Positions 11,710-22,628 of a stretch of DNA of 64,000 nucleotides are shown piece by piece (the stretch's first letter is position 1; the number at the start of each line of letters is the position of its first letter). Under the pieces are notes generated by a model. The model made no database searches, was not told where the DNA came from, and was given only the letters and a program-made list of their open reading frames with translations. The position numbers were made by a program, and so were the translations under genes. The stretch lies in contig QKYT01000068.1 of assembly GCA_003550305.1 (NCBI GenBank), forward strand, positions 104,587 through 168,586, given 5' to 3'. Origin of the DNA: Glomus cerebriforme. Taxonomy: Eukaryota; Glomeromycota; Glomeromycetes; Glomerales; Glomeraceae.

Positions 11710-11883
11710 TAAGTTTCATGACGGTAAAATACGGGTCTAATGTTAAAGATTCATTTTTATTTAAATATTGAAATGTATTTTGTTTTATACGATAATTAAT
11801 GAATAATAAATATACGTATTATTTATATTTTAAATCACGTTTGATAAAATCTAATCTGATCTTAAATATCAAATTATTATTAA

Positions 11884-13317
11884 TTAATAAACTTTTTTTT
11901 TAATCCATTCAAAATCTTCATAAGTCACTCCATACAAATCATTATCATATTTTTTAACTATTCCCTCTACTTCATATTTTCCAATTAAATCAAAACAGCT
12001 TATATCTAAATTTTCATCCTCCGTAACAATTTGTAATAACATGGGATGTCTATCTTTCCAATTATCAAAAAATAATTTCAAAGATTCCAATTGTGGAGCC
12101 ACATAAAAACAAAATTTAAACTTAAACAAACTATTAGGTGATGATTTAATTAATATTTCAAATAAATTATCCCAAACAATATCATCAAGAATAATAAATA
12201 ATCCTTTTAAATGCTGACATTTGATTAATAATTTTTCAAATTCCAATATATTACTATTTTTAATTACTGTTTCAAGATAATTAAGATTAGGACAATTTTC
12301 ATAAATAGCTCGAATAAGTCTTTTATTATTAATATCATCATGAATTATGTAATTGATTTTTATCTCATTAAGATATCCATTTGTATTTTCAATTAAATTT
12401 ACTAAAACATCTATTGGAACGTTTCTAGCACTCAAAATTTGTAAAAACGGTAAAAATATTTTTTCTAGATGATACCATTTTGCGTAATGAGATATCTCAA
12501 TTTCTAAACTTTTTAAATTTTCAAAGTATGGTAGAATTTTTATGATGGGTTGATTAATTATCTTAAGATATTCTATGAACTTTCCATGTTTAATTAATGA
12601 ATTTTCGAGAACTTTAGAGAGTGTTCCATAGATATCAAAAGATACATTATTTAACTTTGTTTGAGCTTCAATTAACTTAACTATTCTATTATCATTTGAT
12701 TTGACATGAAATTCCAAAGTTTTGATCGTTTTGCATATTTCCGCTAATCCAACCAAAACATCCTCATTTATGCCAGTATTACAATAAAGGAATTCTGTTT
12801 CTGAAAAGCACTGTTTCGCTCCAGGAATGAGATGTATTTGATAATCAAATTCTTTTGGTATATAAAGATGAGTAAAATTTATTTTTCTGTTAATATAAAG
12901 TTTAAATATTTCGTTTTTAATAATTGAAGATTCATATTCTTTTTTAGGTCCTACTTGAAAGAAGGTAGTATCGATTATCCTGTTGATTGCTTCCAAATTT
13001 AAATGTCTACAAAAACTAACATAATCAAATAAAGGTTTACGATATAAATATATTAAAAAATCAATTAAATTATTTCTTGATTCATCTGATAAATGTGAAA
13101 TGATTACGCTTAATAATGATTTTTCCTTCCCCACTGTTAAGTATTTCCAAGGATCTTTCCAAAAAATTGGAATAACTATTTTACACCAAGTTCTATTAAC
13201 TAAAAGACATGAAAGAAGAGTCTTTTTATCATCTTGCAATTCTTTAAAGAATATCAAATAAAGAATATCTCTATTTAACTTGAACATTTTTTTTTTCTTT
13301 TGAGAACAAAAGTTCAT
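11884..13317 (-). CDS. F-box/leucine-rich-repeat-like protein (477 aa)
   Basis: Second F-box adaptor on the minus strand. The F-box is near the N-terminus: LNRDILYLIFFKELQDDKK, then SCLLVNRTWCKIVIPIFWKDPW. Divergent LRR-like repeats follow (…NLKSLEIEIS, …NLNYLETVIKNSNILEFEKL, …DNLFEILIKSSPNSLFKF). The end is …YEDFEWIKKKVY. Two possible starts exist: 13317 (MNFCSQKKKKM) and the internal ATG ten codons later (MFKLNRDIL). The second aligns with the start of the neighbouring F-box gene and is perhaps the true one. It is a single exon. It is the closest relative in the window of the pseudogene at 59065–60462. Substrate unknown. Confidence 0.9.
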   Translation of the reverse strand: MNFCSQKKKKMFKLNRDILYLIFFKELQDDKKTLLSCLLVNRTWCKIVIPIFWKDPWKYLTVGKEKSLLSVIISHLSDESRNNLIDFLIYLYRKPLFDYVSFCRHLNLEAINRIIDTTFFQVGPKKEYESSIIKNEIFKLYINRKINFTHLYIPKEFDYQIHLIPGAKQCFSETEFLYCNTGINEDVLVGLAEICKTIKTLEFHVKSNDNRIVKLIEAQTKLNNVSFDIYGTLSKVLENSLIKHGKFIEYLKIINQPIIKILPYFENLKSLEIEISHYAKWYHLEKIFLPFLQILSARNVPIDVLVNLIENTNGYLNEIKINYIIHDDINNKRLIRAIYENCPNLNYLETVIKNSNILEFEKLLIKCQHLKGLFIILDDIVWDNLFEILIKSSPNSLFKFKFCFYVAPQLESLKLFFDNWKDRHPMLLQIVTEDENLDISCFDLIGKYEVEGIVKKYDNDLYGVTYEDFEWIKKKVY

Positions 13318-14209
13318 TTCATCTTACGCATATTGTATTACATAAAATATTTTTTAAATGTTGTACAGGACCAATGATAGCTTTACCCTGACACAATGAC
13401 AAAATAATGCATTTCGGATAAAAAGGTTTGATTGCGGATTTTTATTATAGTAAATTTATAAAAAAAAATTTAAAATCTTATGAAAAAATTATGTTATATT
13501 ACAATAGCTTGAAAAAGGCCTTAACTTTATACTAAAATCACCAAAATTAAATATAAAAGAATTACTTTATTTAAAATATATGTTAAAAAAAAAATTCAGA
13601 TGATTTGAATATGTTTTCATGGTTGACTAAAAAAAATACAAGAAGAGACAAGAATGACCACAAATTAGTCAAATTGGGTTTGTAGTTTGTAATAGAAAAA
13701 ATCTTTTTTATGGTCGTCTACTAATAAAAAGTTAAAATGAGGTTGGATATTTTTTTCATTAAAAAATGGAAATTTTATATCTTTATTATTATATTTATGA
13801 ATTGGTCAGAGCGTAGCAGAGAATTATATATTGTATGGAACTATATATATCTTTCTTCCACCAACATCATCGCAATTTCCTTTTTTTTGAATTATACTTC
13901 TGCTTGTTTAAAGATTCATACAATCATACCACTTATTTGTAATATATGAAATTAGCTATGGATTTTAATGGTCCTTTACCTAGTATTTAATCATTATTGG
14001 ACTATAAATAAAAGAAAAAAAAAATCACTTTTTATGATTGTTGTTTTAAAATCTTGACAATTACGGTACTTGTCACGTGACTTATAATATCGCGTGATAT
14101 TAATTCCCATTTCCCACTACATGATTATACGATAATTTATTTTATTAAATAAAAAACGTTGCCGAAACAACAACTGATACATAAAGAATTGGCGCAGTGC
14201 TATTACATT
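13318..14209. other. Intergenic region
   Basis: AT-rich with poly-A/T runs; a CACGTGA site and a TATCGCGTGATA-like word lie near 14075–14100. The 70-codon frame at 13737–13949 is Phe/Ile-rich low-complexity and not supported. Confidence 0.4.
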
Positions 14210-14557
14210 TCATGTTTGAATAGATATCATATCTAAATATATTATAATATGAATGTCTTTTTTAGAAGGATGCTGGGGAAAATGATCGGAAATATCAGAA
14301 ATCGGAAATAGTAGTTTCCCTTGATAATTCTTATTTTTTACACCTTCATTATCTCTTGCTATATCATTACTCGGCACGAACTTCAAATTAGTAATTGGAA
14401 TATCATCAAACCGAGGCGAATGTTCTTCTTTAATTTGCGTTCTAAGAGAATGGACAGATTTTTCATTGTTAATTTCAATTGTAACGACATGTTGTTGTGT
14501 GATTTTCCCTACTGAATCGTTAGGAATAACAAGACAATTAAGCCTAATTTTCGGCAT
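14210..14557 (-). CDS. Stand-alone Crinkler (CRN) N-terminal ubiquitin-like domain protein (115 aa)
   Basis: Taken from the ATG at 14557 (MPKIRLNCLVIPNDS), because the family's header domain starts there; the frame is open up to 14632. It has the order of the CRN header. A first strand pair (IRLNCLVI / HVVTIEI) is followed by a helix with the expected pattern (VHSLRTQIKEE), a strand (NLKFVPSNDI) where other members have LWKV, and the closing PSKKDIHIIIYL strand. In other fungal and oomycete CRN proteins this header precedes a C-terminal effector domain; here the frame stops right after it. It may be a truncated copy or a true header-only protein. No signal peptide is seen. Confidence 0.7.
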   Translation of the reverse strand: MPKIRLNCLVIPNDSVGKITQQHVVTIEINNEKSVHSLRTQIKEEHSPRFDDIPITNLKFVPSNDIARDNEGVKNKNYQGKLLFPISDISDHFPQHPSKKDIHIIIYLDMISIQT

Positions 14558-15139
14558 TTTTCTTTTCCTAAATGTAAAGGTCCATAGTGAATAAAATTTT
14601 AATCTTACAGATGTAAAGTTGCTTCGAAACATTTTTTCTATAAATAATATTATATAAACTCACCTTTTTTTTCGCGGGAAGGTTGGTTGAACTTCCACAA
14701 GTTCCTACACACTTTCTTGCTGGGAAAAAGTTGAGATATGAGGCGTGATTAACATTATCATATGATGCCAAGAAAGCCCCTTTTTTCCTCGACTTTCGGA
14801 AAAAAAGAATATATTAGTTCCTTATTTTGGAATATAAGGTTGGTGAAAAGAAATGGTTATTTTATTACTGATCATGAACGAAGTGAATTATCAGGGCACA
14901 TGAGTATGGAATCTTCATACTTTTTCACATGGAGGGATTCCCAAGGGGGAATCAGATCTACCCTGCAAGACACAAAGTCAGACTAACGCCTGACGATCTC
15001 GAAATTGCAAAGTCCCCAGCCCTTCATGACATATGCTTTTGTCGGCACTATTCACTGCCCTGTGTTGCAACTAGGCACTTTCACATTTTTCTCGGGAAAA
15101 AAATAGACTAAGGTTAGCGTACTGTACATAACTATTCGA
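14558..15139. other. Intergenic region, GC-richer, no gene supported
   Basis: Less AT-rich than its flanks at 14880–15110. Overlapping frames at 14568–14771, 14762–14986 and 14929–15111 have no family signature. No tRNA or rRNA pattern found. Confidence 0.35.
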
Positions 15140-16135
15140 TTTATATGCAAATTAATATGTCGCGTGATTTACAGTATTTATTTTGTCGTACAATTTGTGG
15201 CTCAGCAAAATTTTCCGATCACAATGAATTTTACTGCATCATTATTTTTCATCTAAAAAGTTCAATCGCTATCATCATATTAAAGTGTCGCTTCAATAAC
15301 ACCATTTGTCTGCAAATGGGTTGTGCTCATTCTAGATCACAGCGCTTCAACACTCAGGAGGAACTTGAACATCACGTCTACAATGATCACAAGGATTTAA
15401 CCAATTAAAGTGAGTTTTATAACTATTACTTGAGAAGAGTCTTTTGGCTTTTAAACTTTCTAATCTGTTCTTATGCAAAGCCTTTTATCAAGGATGACTA
15501 ATTTATAACTGTCCGTGGGAAGGTTGCAAAATACAACTGAGTAATATTCCTAAATTCAAAGGTATAAAAAATATGCCAAGTACCTCTGATGCTTTAGTAA
15601 TTATTATTGATTTCTTGCAAAACATTTGCGTGAGCACACCCAACAGAGACCATTTAAGGTAGGCTCATAAGCTGATTTTGCCTGCAACCTTAAAATGATC
15701 GCATTGACCTTATTTCTTTCGTGTCTAGTGCCCAATTTGCAATGATTCGCGTCATTTGAATCTCTTGATAGGCTGAATCAACATCATTATAATAACATTG
15801 TGGATTCTACAGGCACAGTCAATACGACAAAGCAGGAAAAAGGTATTCTTTTAAGACGATACTGCATAAGAAACTATGTTATTTTTTATTGAATCATGTA
15901 ACATGAATTATCTAAGACGTGTTTTATCTTGTCTTAATATATTTCCTTATTGTGAAAAAAAAACAATCAAGGAAATACTGCTAAATATGAAGTCGAAGAT
16001 GAAGATTATCTTATATGTAAAGCACTTGCTAATAATTATGATCGGGAGTTTTATGAAAAACTATTAGTGCAGTACGGACTTAACGATGTTATTGATTTGG
16101 ATGAATTTTTTTTTGAGGCTTCACCTAACTTAAAG
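15140..16135 (+). pseudogene. Degenerate C2H2 zinc-finger gene, copy 1
   Basis: Exon-like pieces on the plus strand. Around 15310–15408 is a finger-like segment (GCAHSRSQRFNTQEELEHH). At about 15500–15560 a second finger half reads YNCPWEGCKIQLSN. At about 15618–15659 there is LREHTQQRPFK, joined across an intron (GTAGGC…GTCTAG) to CPICNDSRH at 15728. A one-base loss near 15756 shifts the frame. The expected continuation (FESLDRLNQHH…) then runs in another frame to about 15838. After an intron, 15979–16135 reads NTAKYEVEDEDYLICKALAN and so on as a conserved acidic tail. The paralog at 24150–24960 confirms the exon order. It is probably a C2H2 nucleic-acid-binding protein, now broken. Confidence 0.6.
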
Positions 16136-16248
16136 GTTTGTTCACAGAAAAATTTATCTTTGCAAAATTTGATTACTATCCACATACATTTAAATCTTTT
16201 ATTATAATCAAGAAATTAACTTTTTATGAAAAAAAAAATCAGGATCTA

Positions 16249-16832
16249 CTAATACATAACTTTGACACATTTTTCAATTGCTTTTTTGCATTCTGGTGTC
16301 ATTTGAACACTAGCTATATCCAACCATTTAAGAGAAATGTCCACTTCGCTTTGTGAATTTTTCTATTCCGCCTTAGTTTATAAACACCCATCGCAATTAG
16401 TTCATTCCTCCTAAAAATTTAGCTGCTCTTTCAATTCTAATGCGTACATCTTGATCTGTGCTGCTGTCCATTAACCTTTAATTGTATCAAATCGATCACT
16501 TTTATATAATGCTAGATTGTAGTCCCACAGTAAGCGTTAAGCATATTTCAGTCTTCGGGAATGTAGATATCTTAAGCCTTCTCGCATTTGCTCAAAGCCT
16601 ATTCTGCTCATCTCTTGAAATCATTTCTTCAGAAATAATCTCTGTTTGTTCTCTCGTTGACGTCTTTAGTTTCACTATTTCGGCATTTAACTCCACAACC
16701 ACAACATCACGTCTAGCATTCTCAACAGCAGTAACCGCTCTATTTTTCCAACTCCTCAATTCTACTCTTAAGCTTGGCTATTAGCTTCGTATTTTTGGCT
16801 TTATGCTTAACATACCATATATTATGGGTCAT
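16249..16832 (-). pseudogene. Coiled-coil protein relic
   Basis: The minus strand reads an ATG at 16832, then KHKAKNTKLIAKLKSRIEEL, a stop, and a +1 shift. The coiled coil continues (VENARRDVVVVELNAEIVKL, then STREQTEIISEEM). Further breaks follow, and a conserved end, SEVDISLKWLDIASVQMTPE plus a Cys/Lys-rich tail, stops at 16249. Heptad spacing of Leu, Ile and Val supports a coiled coil. A related Lys/Val-rich coiled coil lies at 23803–24003 beside the second zinc-finger copy, so the two pieces may be from one gene family. The plus-strand frame at 16482–16784 is its shadow. Confidence 0.5.
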
Positions 16833-17179
16833 AATACCTAGAAAATAAAAGAACAGAAATAAAAGAACAAAATCAACACATAAATAAAAAAAAAGATGAT
16901 ATAAACTAATAATTTCAAATACAATACATAATGTACTTATCCACAGTAATTGCCTTGAGCTTTCTCGTCATTATCAACTAAAGTAAAATGTGTCCAGATA
17001 ACTGAGTTATGCGTTCTAGTACTACTTAAACTTTCACTCATATTGTATTAAAGTAGTAACTAAAAAAAGATAAAATAATTAAACAAAAAAAGAACAAAAA
17101 AAGAGTTGGGGAGCAAAAGAGAGTTGGAGAGCAAAAAGAGAGGCGGAGAGCGAAAAGAGAGAGAGAAAAAAAAGATTAA
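16833..17179. other. Purine-rich intergenic tract
   Basis: Ends in a GAGCAAAAGAGAG-type imperfect purine repeat (17100–17165) directly before the foldback element. No gene. Confidence 0.45.
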
Positions 17180-17223
17180 CCCATTCGGGTGATCATCAAA
17201 GGTTATAACCTAATGATTTATGT

Positions 17224-17448
17224 TATACATGTAGCCGAAACCTTTTCACGTGACTTTCGGCCAAATTTTCAAACTTAATTTAAGCCAAAATATGATGAAA
17301 ATCAAACCTAAAATTTGGCCGAAACTATAAAATGAAATCTCAAGAGTTTCGGCCAAGTTCTAGTCATAATTAAAGTTATTAATTATACTAAAATTTTGGA
17401 GATACCGAAACCTCAATCAGACCTCTGGGAGTTTCGGCTACATGTTTA
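17224..17448. mobile_element. Nested 225-bp MITE with 8-bp target duplication
   Basis: The ends are TATACATGTAGCCGAAAC and, reverse complemented from the right, TAAACATGTAGCCGAAAC. It is flanked by an exact 8-bp direct repeat ATTTATGT (17216–17223 and 17449–17456). The empty site is preserved in the opposite arm of the host element (…ATGATTTATGTATCAAG…), which proves the insertion. An 8-bp duplication fits hAT-type transposition. GCCGAAAC motifs recur inside. Confidence 0.85.
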
Positions 17449-17549
17449 ATTTATGTATCAAGTGCTTAGGTTATATCCTTCTATGCATGGTCCATCATTA
17501 AATGTCACGTGCCCAATTTTTTAATTCTGGCCCAACTTGACGCATTAAA

Positions 17550-18190
17550 GAACACGTAATATGCGCTAGTGCCAGCGCATGTAACAGATGAATAATATTC
17601 CTATGTAATATGCGTTAGTGCCAGCGCAAGTTACTGAGCGTAACATGCATTTGTGCCAGAGCAAGTTACTGAGCGTAACATGCGTTTGTGCCAGAGCATG
17701 TTACTGTGCGTAACATGCGTTTTGTGTCAGCGCATGTTACCGGATCTAATATGCGTTTGTGCTGATGCAAGTTACCAGGCGTAATATGCGTTTGTGTCAG
17801 CGCAAATTACCAGACGTAACATGCGTTAGTGTTTCTTTTCTTTTCTGCAAATTTTTGTTGTTTGTTGGTTCAATTCCAACAAACAACTATTAAAAACTTG
17901 TATTCAAAAGTTTGAGCGCACGTTACTGAACGTAACATGCGTTAGCAATAGCGCAAGTTACTGGGTGTAATATGCGTTAGTTTAGTAATAGCGCAAGTTA
18001 CTGAGCGTAACTGGTAACATGCGCTAGTTTGAGCGCATTTACTATGCGTAATATGCATTAGTACCATCGCAAATTACTAGGTGTAACATGCGCTGTCACT
18101 AACGCATGTTATGACCGGTAACCTGCGCTATCACTAACGCATGTTACGACCGGTAACATGCGCCTGAATTAGCGCATATTATGCTAAAAG
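17550..18190. repeat. Array of about 15 hairpin-forming units, period about 35 bp
   Basis: Each unit is itself an inverted repeat of the type GTAACATGCGTTAGTGCCAG then CGCATGTTAC, followed by about 5 spacer bases. The stem is about 10 bp and the loop 8–10 bases. Stems vary in compensating ways (ATGCGC with GCGCAT, GTAACATGCG with CGCATGTTAC). Units near 18085–18150 have loops in the opposite orientation (CTGTCACTAA rather than TTAGTGCCAG). Confidence 0.85.
17857..17887. repeat. Perfect 12-bp stem / 7-base loop hairpin at the array centre
   Basis: GTTGTTTGTTGG, loop TTCAATT, CCAACAAACAAC. It lies near the middle of the foldback element once the nested MITE is removed. The inner part resembles a tRNA T-arm (GTTGG-TTCAATT-CCAAC) and contains GGTTCAATTCC, a pol III B-box-like word. 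Confidence 0.8.
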
Positions 18191-18429
18191 TAACTCATTT
18201 TATTTGGGTAATACATGCAGGNATTAGCACANATTAGGTGTTCTTTAATNCGCATGTTGGGCCGGAATTAAAAATTTGGCACATGACATTTAATGATGGA
18301 CCATGGGCAGGATATAACCTATGCACTTGATACATAAATCATAAGGTTATAACCTTNGATGATCACCTGAATGGGATGAAGATAATCTTCTTGTGATTAT
18401 ATAGAATAAGTAAATCAGCACATGATCAG

Positions 18430-19020
18430 ATTAATCCATACTCGACTCAGCTTGTACTTGGCTCATAACTTGACTCATTATCATTAACTTGACTTAATTA
18501 TTTCAGATCCTAATGATCACTTTGTATGGAAAGATTTAATTGATATGTATGGCACAAAAGAAAAATTCATCCATATTAAAACTCAAGGATTCTAATGGTG
18601 GTCTTTTTTTTAAAATATTGTCTAAATTAAATATTGCCAAATATAAAATTAATTTAGTTGAGCTAGGAGAAGTGGTAAAATTGGTAAATTTAATAGATCA
18701 GGTGATCATAAAAGGTTTAATTTGTTATCAAAGCATTGATTTCCTCTCATATCTGCTATGTAGTTCTCCATTAAATACAAAGTTTTTCAACCTCTTCCTA
18801 GACTTTAAAGTGTTTATTATTAAAATAGATTCCACTTTTATTGAACTAACTAACTTAATATTATAAGCAGATAAGACATGCTAAAAGTACAATACATGCC
18901 GTAAATAAAGAAACAGAAGAAATTTGTTCTGTCTCATCTTCTAAAATTAGGTTATTATTAAAACATAAGAGACAAGATGATGTGAACTATTACAAAACTC
19001 CAGAAAATAAGGTATTTGTA
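18430..19020 (+). other. Degenerate coding-like remnants
   Basis: Short pieces with protein-like composition follow an AG acceptor near 18505: DPNDHFVWKDLIDMYGTKEK, and near 18890 HAVNKETEEICSVSSSK. They are in different frames and separated by stops. They are probably relics of an unidentified gene or transposon. The 108-codon frame at 18540–18866 overlaps them and is not clearly a gene. Confidence 0.3.
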
Positions 19021-19555
19021 ATTTTCTATAACTTGTAATAAAAATGTCTTCTATATTTTGGTTAAGGTTGCTTGCTGAAACCTGTTTGGCCTAATGCCGA
19101 AAGGTGAAATCTCTTATATAATGCCAAAACACTAAAATGCTAAAACTGTGAAACCTGTCAAAATTGCAAAACTGCTGAAACTTGCCAAAACCTCTATAAT
19201 AGGTTTATCCATAGTTTTGGTATAATTGATCATAAGATTTAAATATAGTTATGCTAAGTTATACCAATTAATAATATAATTTAGATGATCAAATAATCTC
19301 CAATCTTTTTTTTACCATTTTCTTTCATTTTCTTTCAAGCTTTATCTAGTGTTAGTNTGTTAGAATTTCAAAACTGACTCTTAGGCATATATATTGCANN
19401 TTTTTGGAATTTTTTTTTAAGGGNTTTATATANATTAAAGGAAAAATGCATTACATATTACATATATTTGATAAACAATTNTGTCATTTNTTTTCATTAA
19501 TAGTANNAAAGTTTCTTCTGTTTTCTTAATAATAAAATTAATAAAAACTGTTTAA

Positions 19556-22111
19556 ATGANTGATCACATAGCAGATACACCCATTCAAAAAAAAAATAAA
19601 GGAGATTGACTACTTAATACCATTTGGGAAGACATTCATAAAGGAGTATCTATTGGTTCTGATAAATTTGCTGCCTCTTGTAAGTACTGTAGTTGTATAT
19701 GAGTACGTGAAGAAGTTTCAAAGCTTGAAGAGCATCTTTCAAATCATTGTCAATATGTACCACCAGTAGTTGTTAGAAAGTATATGACTAAAGTAATGGA
19801 ATGGTAAGATAAGTCAAAGTCATCTAAAAAAAGAAAAAATTCTGAAGGTCATCAAAGTATCATAGATGATTATCATGATTCAACAGAACTTAACGAACAC
19901 AGATTTACAAGAATTAATCATGCATTAGTTAAATTTTTTATTGCTTGTGGTATTTCCTTTAGGATAGTGGAACACCCATTTTTTATTAATTTTTTAAAAG
20001 AATTAAATGCTGGATATAATGCATCAACAAGAGAAGTTTTGGTAAATCAACTACTTGAACGTGAATTAGCTCAAGTGAACTTTAAAATTAAGTCTGAGCT
20101 TAAAAAGGAAATGAATTTAACATTAGGTTTATTGAATTACATAGGCTATTATAAGTGTTTTTTATTTAATCTTACTTACTATCTATAACATTATTAATAC
20201 AATTTAGCATTTGATGGCTGGACCTCTGGTACACATCGTTCAATTTGGAACTTCATTATAATGACTCCATCGCGTAAAGAATACCTTTATCAACTTTCTG
20301 ATTTATCANAAACTTCTCACACTGCAGATTATTTAGTTACAGTAATTGAAAAGGTTATTGATGGTATTAGGGAAGATCAAATATATGCTATAGTATCTAA
20401 TAACATGGCTAATGTTCAAAATGCATGAAAAATTATTCATGAAAATCATCCAAAGATTGAGAACGTGTGATGCGTAGCACATTCTATTAATTTAATTGCA
20501 TGTAACATCGTCAAAGAAAAGTTTGGTGATCGTTTATTAAGACATGTTAATATTTTGACAACTTTTTTTAGAAGTTCTCATCAGGCTAATTCAAAACTTG
20601 CCCATATGATTAAGAAAAAAGGAATTAATGAAGGAGGATTAAAATTATACTGCAAGACACGCTGGACTACTGCTAGTGAATCCATAAATTCAGTGATAAA
20701 TTTGGAGTCAGTTATTGAAGAAATCGCCCTCAATCATGATCATTTGCTAACAAATGATAGAATAAAAGGAATTATTTAATCACAAAATTTTTTTTCAAAT
20801 TTGCGAGTTCTTGGATTTGTTTTGGATCCTCTAAGAAAAGTGGTACTTTCTCTAGAATCAAGAAGAGCTACACTTGCAGATTGTTTCCTGAGCTTGGCAA
20901 GACTCGCAGCTACGTTAAAAAAGCTTTCCAGATCATTTAATCTTGCATTCTGAAATTATTGTATCAAAGTAATAAATGAAAGATGTAATGAGTTTGATGA
21001 TAATAAGTATATTACTTGTTTTTTTTTGGATTCTCAATTCAGAAATGCACTACTTAAAAAATCCGCCTTCAATAGAGTTTTGAAATATGCTACTTCAATT
21101 AGAAAAAGTTTAGGTTTTGATTATTATGAGGCTGAAATCCTATGTGATCAAATACAAAAATACAGTAATGAGCAAGATCCATTTGATCTAGATATCAGTT
21201 TTGCTAAAGATAGTCCTATGAATTGGTGGAAATATATTAATACTGAATCAGAACCAGATGTTCTTTCAAGAATCGCATGTCATTTATTTGCAATATGTCC
21301 TAATTCAGCATCTTGTGAGCATGGATTTTTGATTCTAGGATGGCTATACCATAAGCGTCATTTAAATCGTAATTTGGAAAAAATAGAATCCATGTGTAAA
21401 ATGATTTTATATTGGAAATCTAATTCAAAAACTGAACTTGAATTTTATGGAATTGATTCAAAAAATAATAGTCGCCTTAGTGATGATGAGATTAATATAC
21501 GTATTGCAGAGGCTTTTGCAGAAGTGAATGATGAGAAAAATAGTAATGAATAACCTTCTATATATAGATTAACTACAAGTGGCGAAATAATACCCAAAGA
21601 CAATTGTCATGTAGTAATCGAGAGTCTATAGATTGATTAATTTATTAATTTATCACACGATTTAATAATTACTAATGGAATTGCCAATATTCTAAGAGAT
21701 ATATTGGATGAATCAGATGAAAATAATGCAGAAAATGATGAAGTTAATAATAGTGGAGCAAGTGATAACAATAAGAGATCCGGAGTAGGTAAGGTTGCTT
21801 GCCAAAACCTAAGGGTTTAGACAAGATGGCGTTTTGCCAAAAAGCGAAATTCTGCTGAAACTATATTAAAGTTATATTAAAAAACTGACGAAACTCTAGA
21901 GAAAAGCAAAACTGCCAAAACCTATTATAATTGCCAAAACTGCTGAAACTCTGCCGAAACTATAATAAATCTATAGTAAAATTTTGACAAAACTAATCGT
22001 AAGATTTTGAAGAGGTTTAGGCAGGCAACCTTAGGAGTAGGTGATTATGATTATGATATAGATGCTNTATTAGGTATAGGTGATGATGATAATTATGANG
22101 ATAATTATGAG
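19556..22111 (+). pseudogene. hAT transposase, inactivated
   Basis: Order of domains: a BED-type zinc finger (FAASCKYCSC near 19665, then KLEEHLSNHCQ near 19722); a helical region (HALVKFFIACGISFRIVE); a central part after an 81-bp intron (20127–20207) starting AFDGWTSGTHRSIWNF; CVAHSINLIACN; and the C-terminal dimerisation region (PMNWWKYINTESEPDVLSRI, then CPNSASCEHGF). The tail is acidic (IGDDDNY…DNYEE, stop at 22111) and is interrupted by a MITE. Several in-frame stops break it (near 19698, 19806, 20426, 20467, 20776, 20951), so it is dead. Domain identity is secure; the element's activity is long gone. Confidence 0.85.
21790..22033. mobile_element. 244-bp hAT-type MITE inside the transposase tail
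   Basis: The ends are TAAGGTTGCTTGCCAAAACC and, from the right, TAAGGTTGCCTGCCTAAACC. It is flanked by exact 8-bp duplications GGAGTAGG (21782–21789, 22034–22041). Removing it restores an uninterrupted acidic reading frame. Its ends match those of the surrounding hAT element and of the MITE at 37503. Confidence 0.9.
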
Positions 22112-22628
22112 GAATAATAATAATGAGAAATAATTACGATAGTTGATCCAATAAAAATTAATTCTAATATCATGTGATTTAAATAATGTGACATTGTTAN
22201 CTATTTAGGAAATACATAATGTAATTATGCAGGGCAAAATATTCGTGATTAAAGTTCAGTTAACATATAATTATGCAGGTACAATTGTAATTTTAAAACT
22301 GTGCAATTTAATTAAGAAATAAGAATATTAGAATNAAAAAGTTTTAAGGACTTCNNTAATTAAATTTATTATATTAGATCAAAAAATTTTAAGAACTACA
22401 TTAATCAGAACAAAAAAAAATTTATTATATTAGAATCAAACCTGCATTTATTAAATTACAAATACTTTAATTATGTAGAATGTTATTATGTTCATCAGTT
22501 CATGTATTAAATATTATAACGAATTTTAAAATTATGATGTTCTCAAAAATATAAATACAGAATATTTTTTCGCAAACTAAAAACCAAATCATATTTTAAT
22601 TTTCAAATCAAATTTATAAGATAAATAA

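Larger units (their letters stand above)
17180..18375. mobile_element. Foldback element with long inverted ends and internal hairpin array
   Basis: The left end reads CCCATTCGGGTGATCATC, and the right end, reverse complemented, CCCATTCAGGTGATCATC. Similarity continues for about 150 bp per arm (AAGGTTATAACCT, ATGATTTATG, GTATCAAGTGC, ATGGTCCATCATTAAATGTC, TTAAAGAACAC). The left arm is interrupted by the MITE at 17224–17448. Between the arms lies an array of about 15 short palindromic units (17550–18190). It has no protein-coding capacity, and no target duplication was found. By structure it is a foldback-type element; its transposase source is unknown. Confidence 0.8.

Noticed and set aside
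14762..15111. Two overlapping plus frames in a GC-richer stretch
   Set aside because: No domain, splice logic or paralog; checked also for tRNA/5S-like patterns without success.
16482..16784. 100-codon plus-strand frame rich in Ser/Thr
   Set aside because: It is antisense to the coiled-coil relic, whose heptads and conserved end explain the sequence.
17550..18190. Short repeats with spacers that look like a CRISPR array
   Set aside because: Spacers are about 5 bases, units are diverged palindromes, orientation changes, and the host is eukaryotic.
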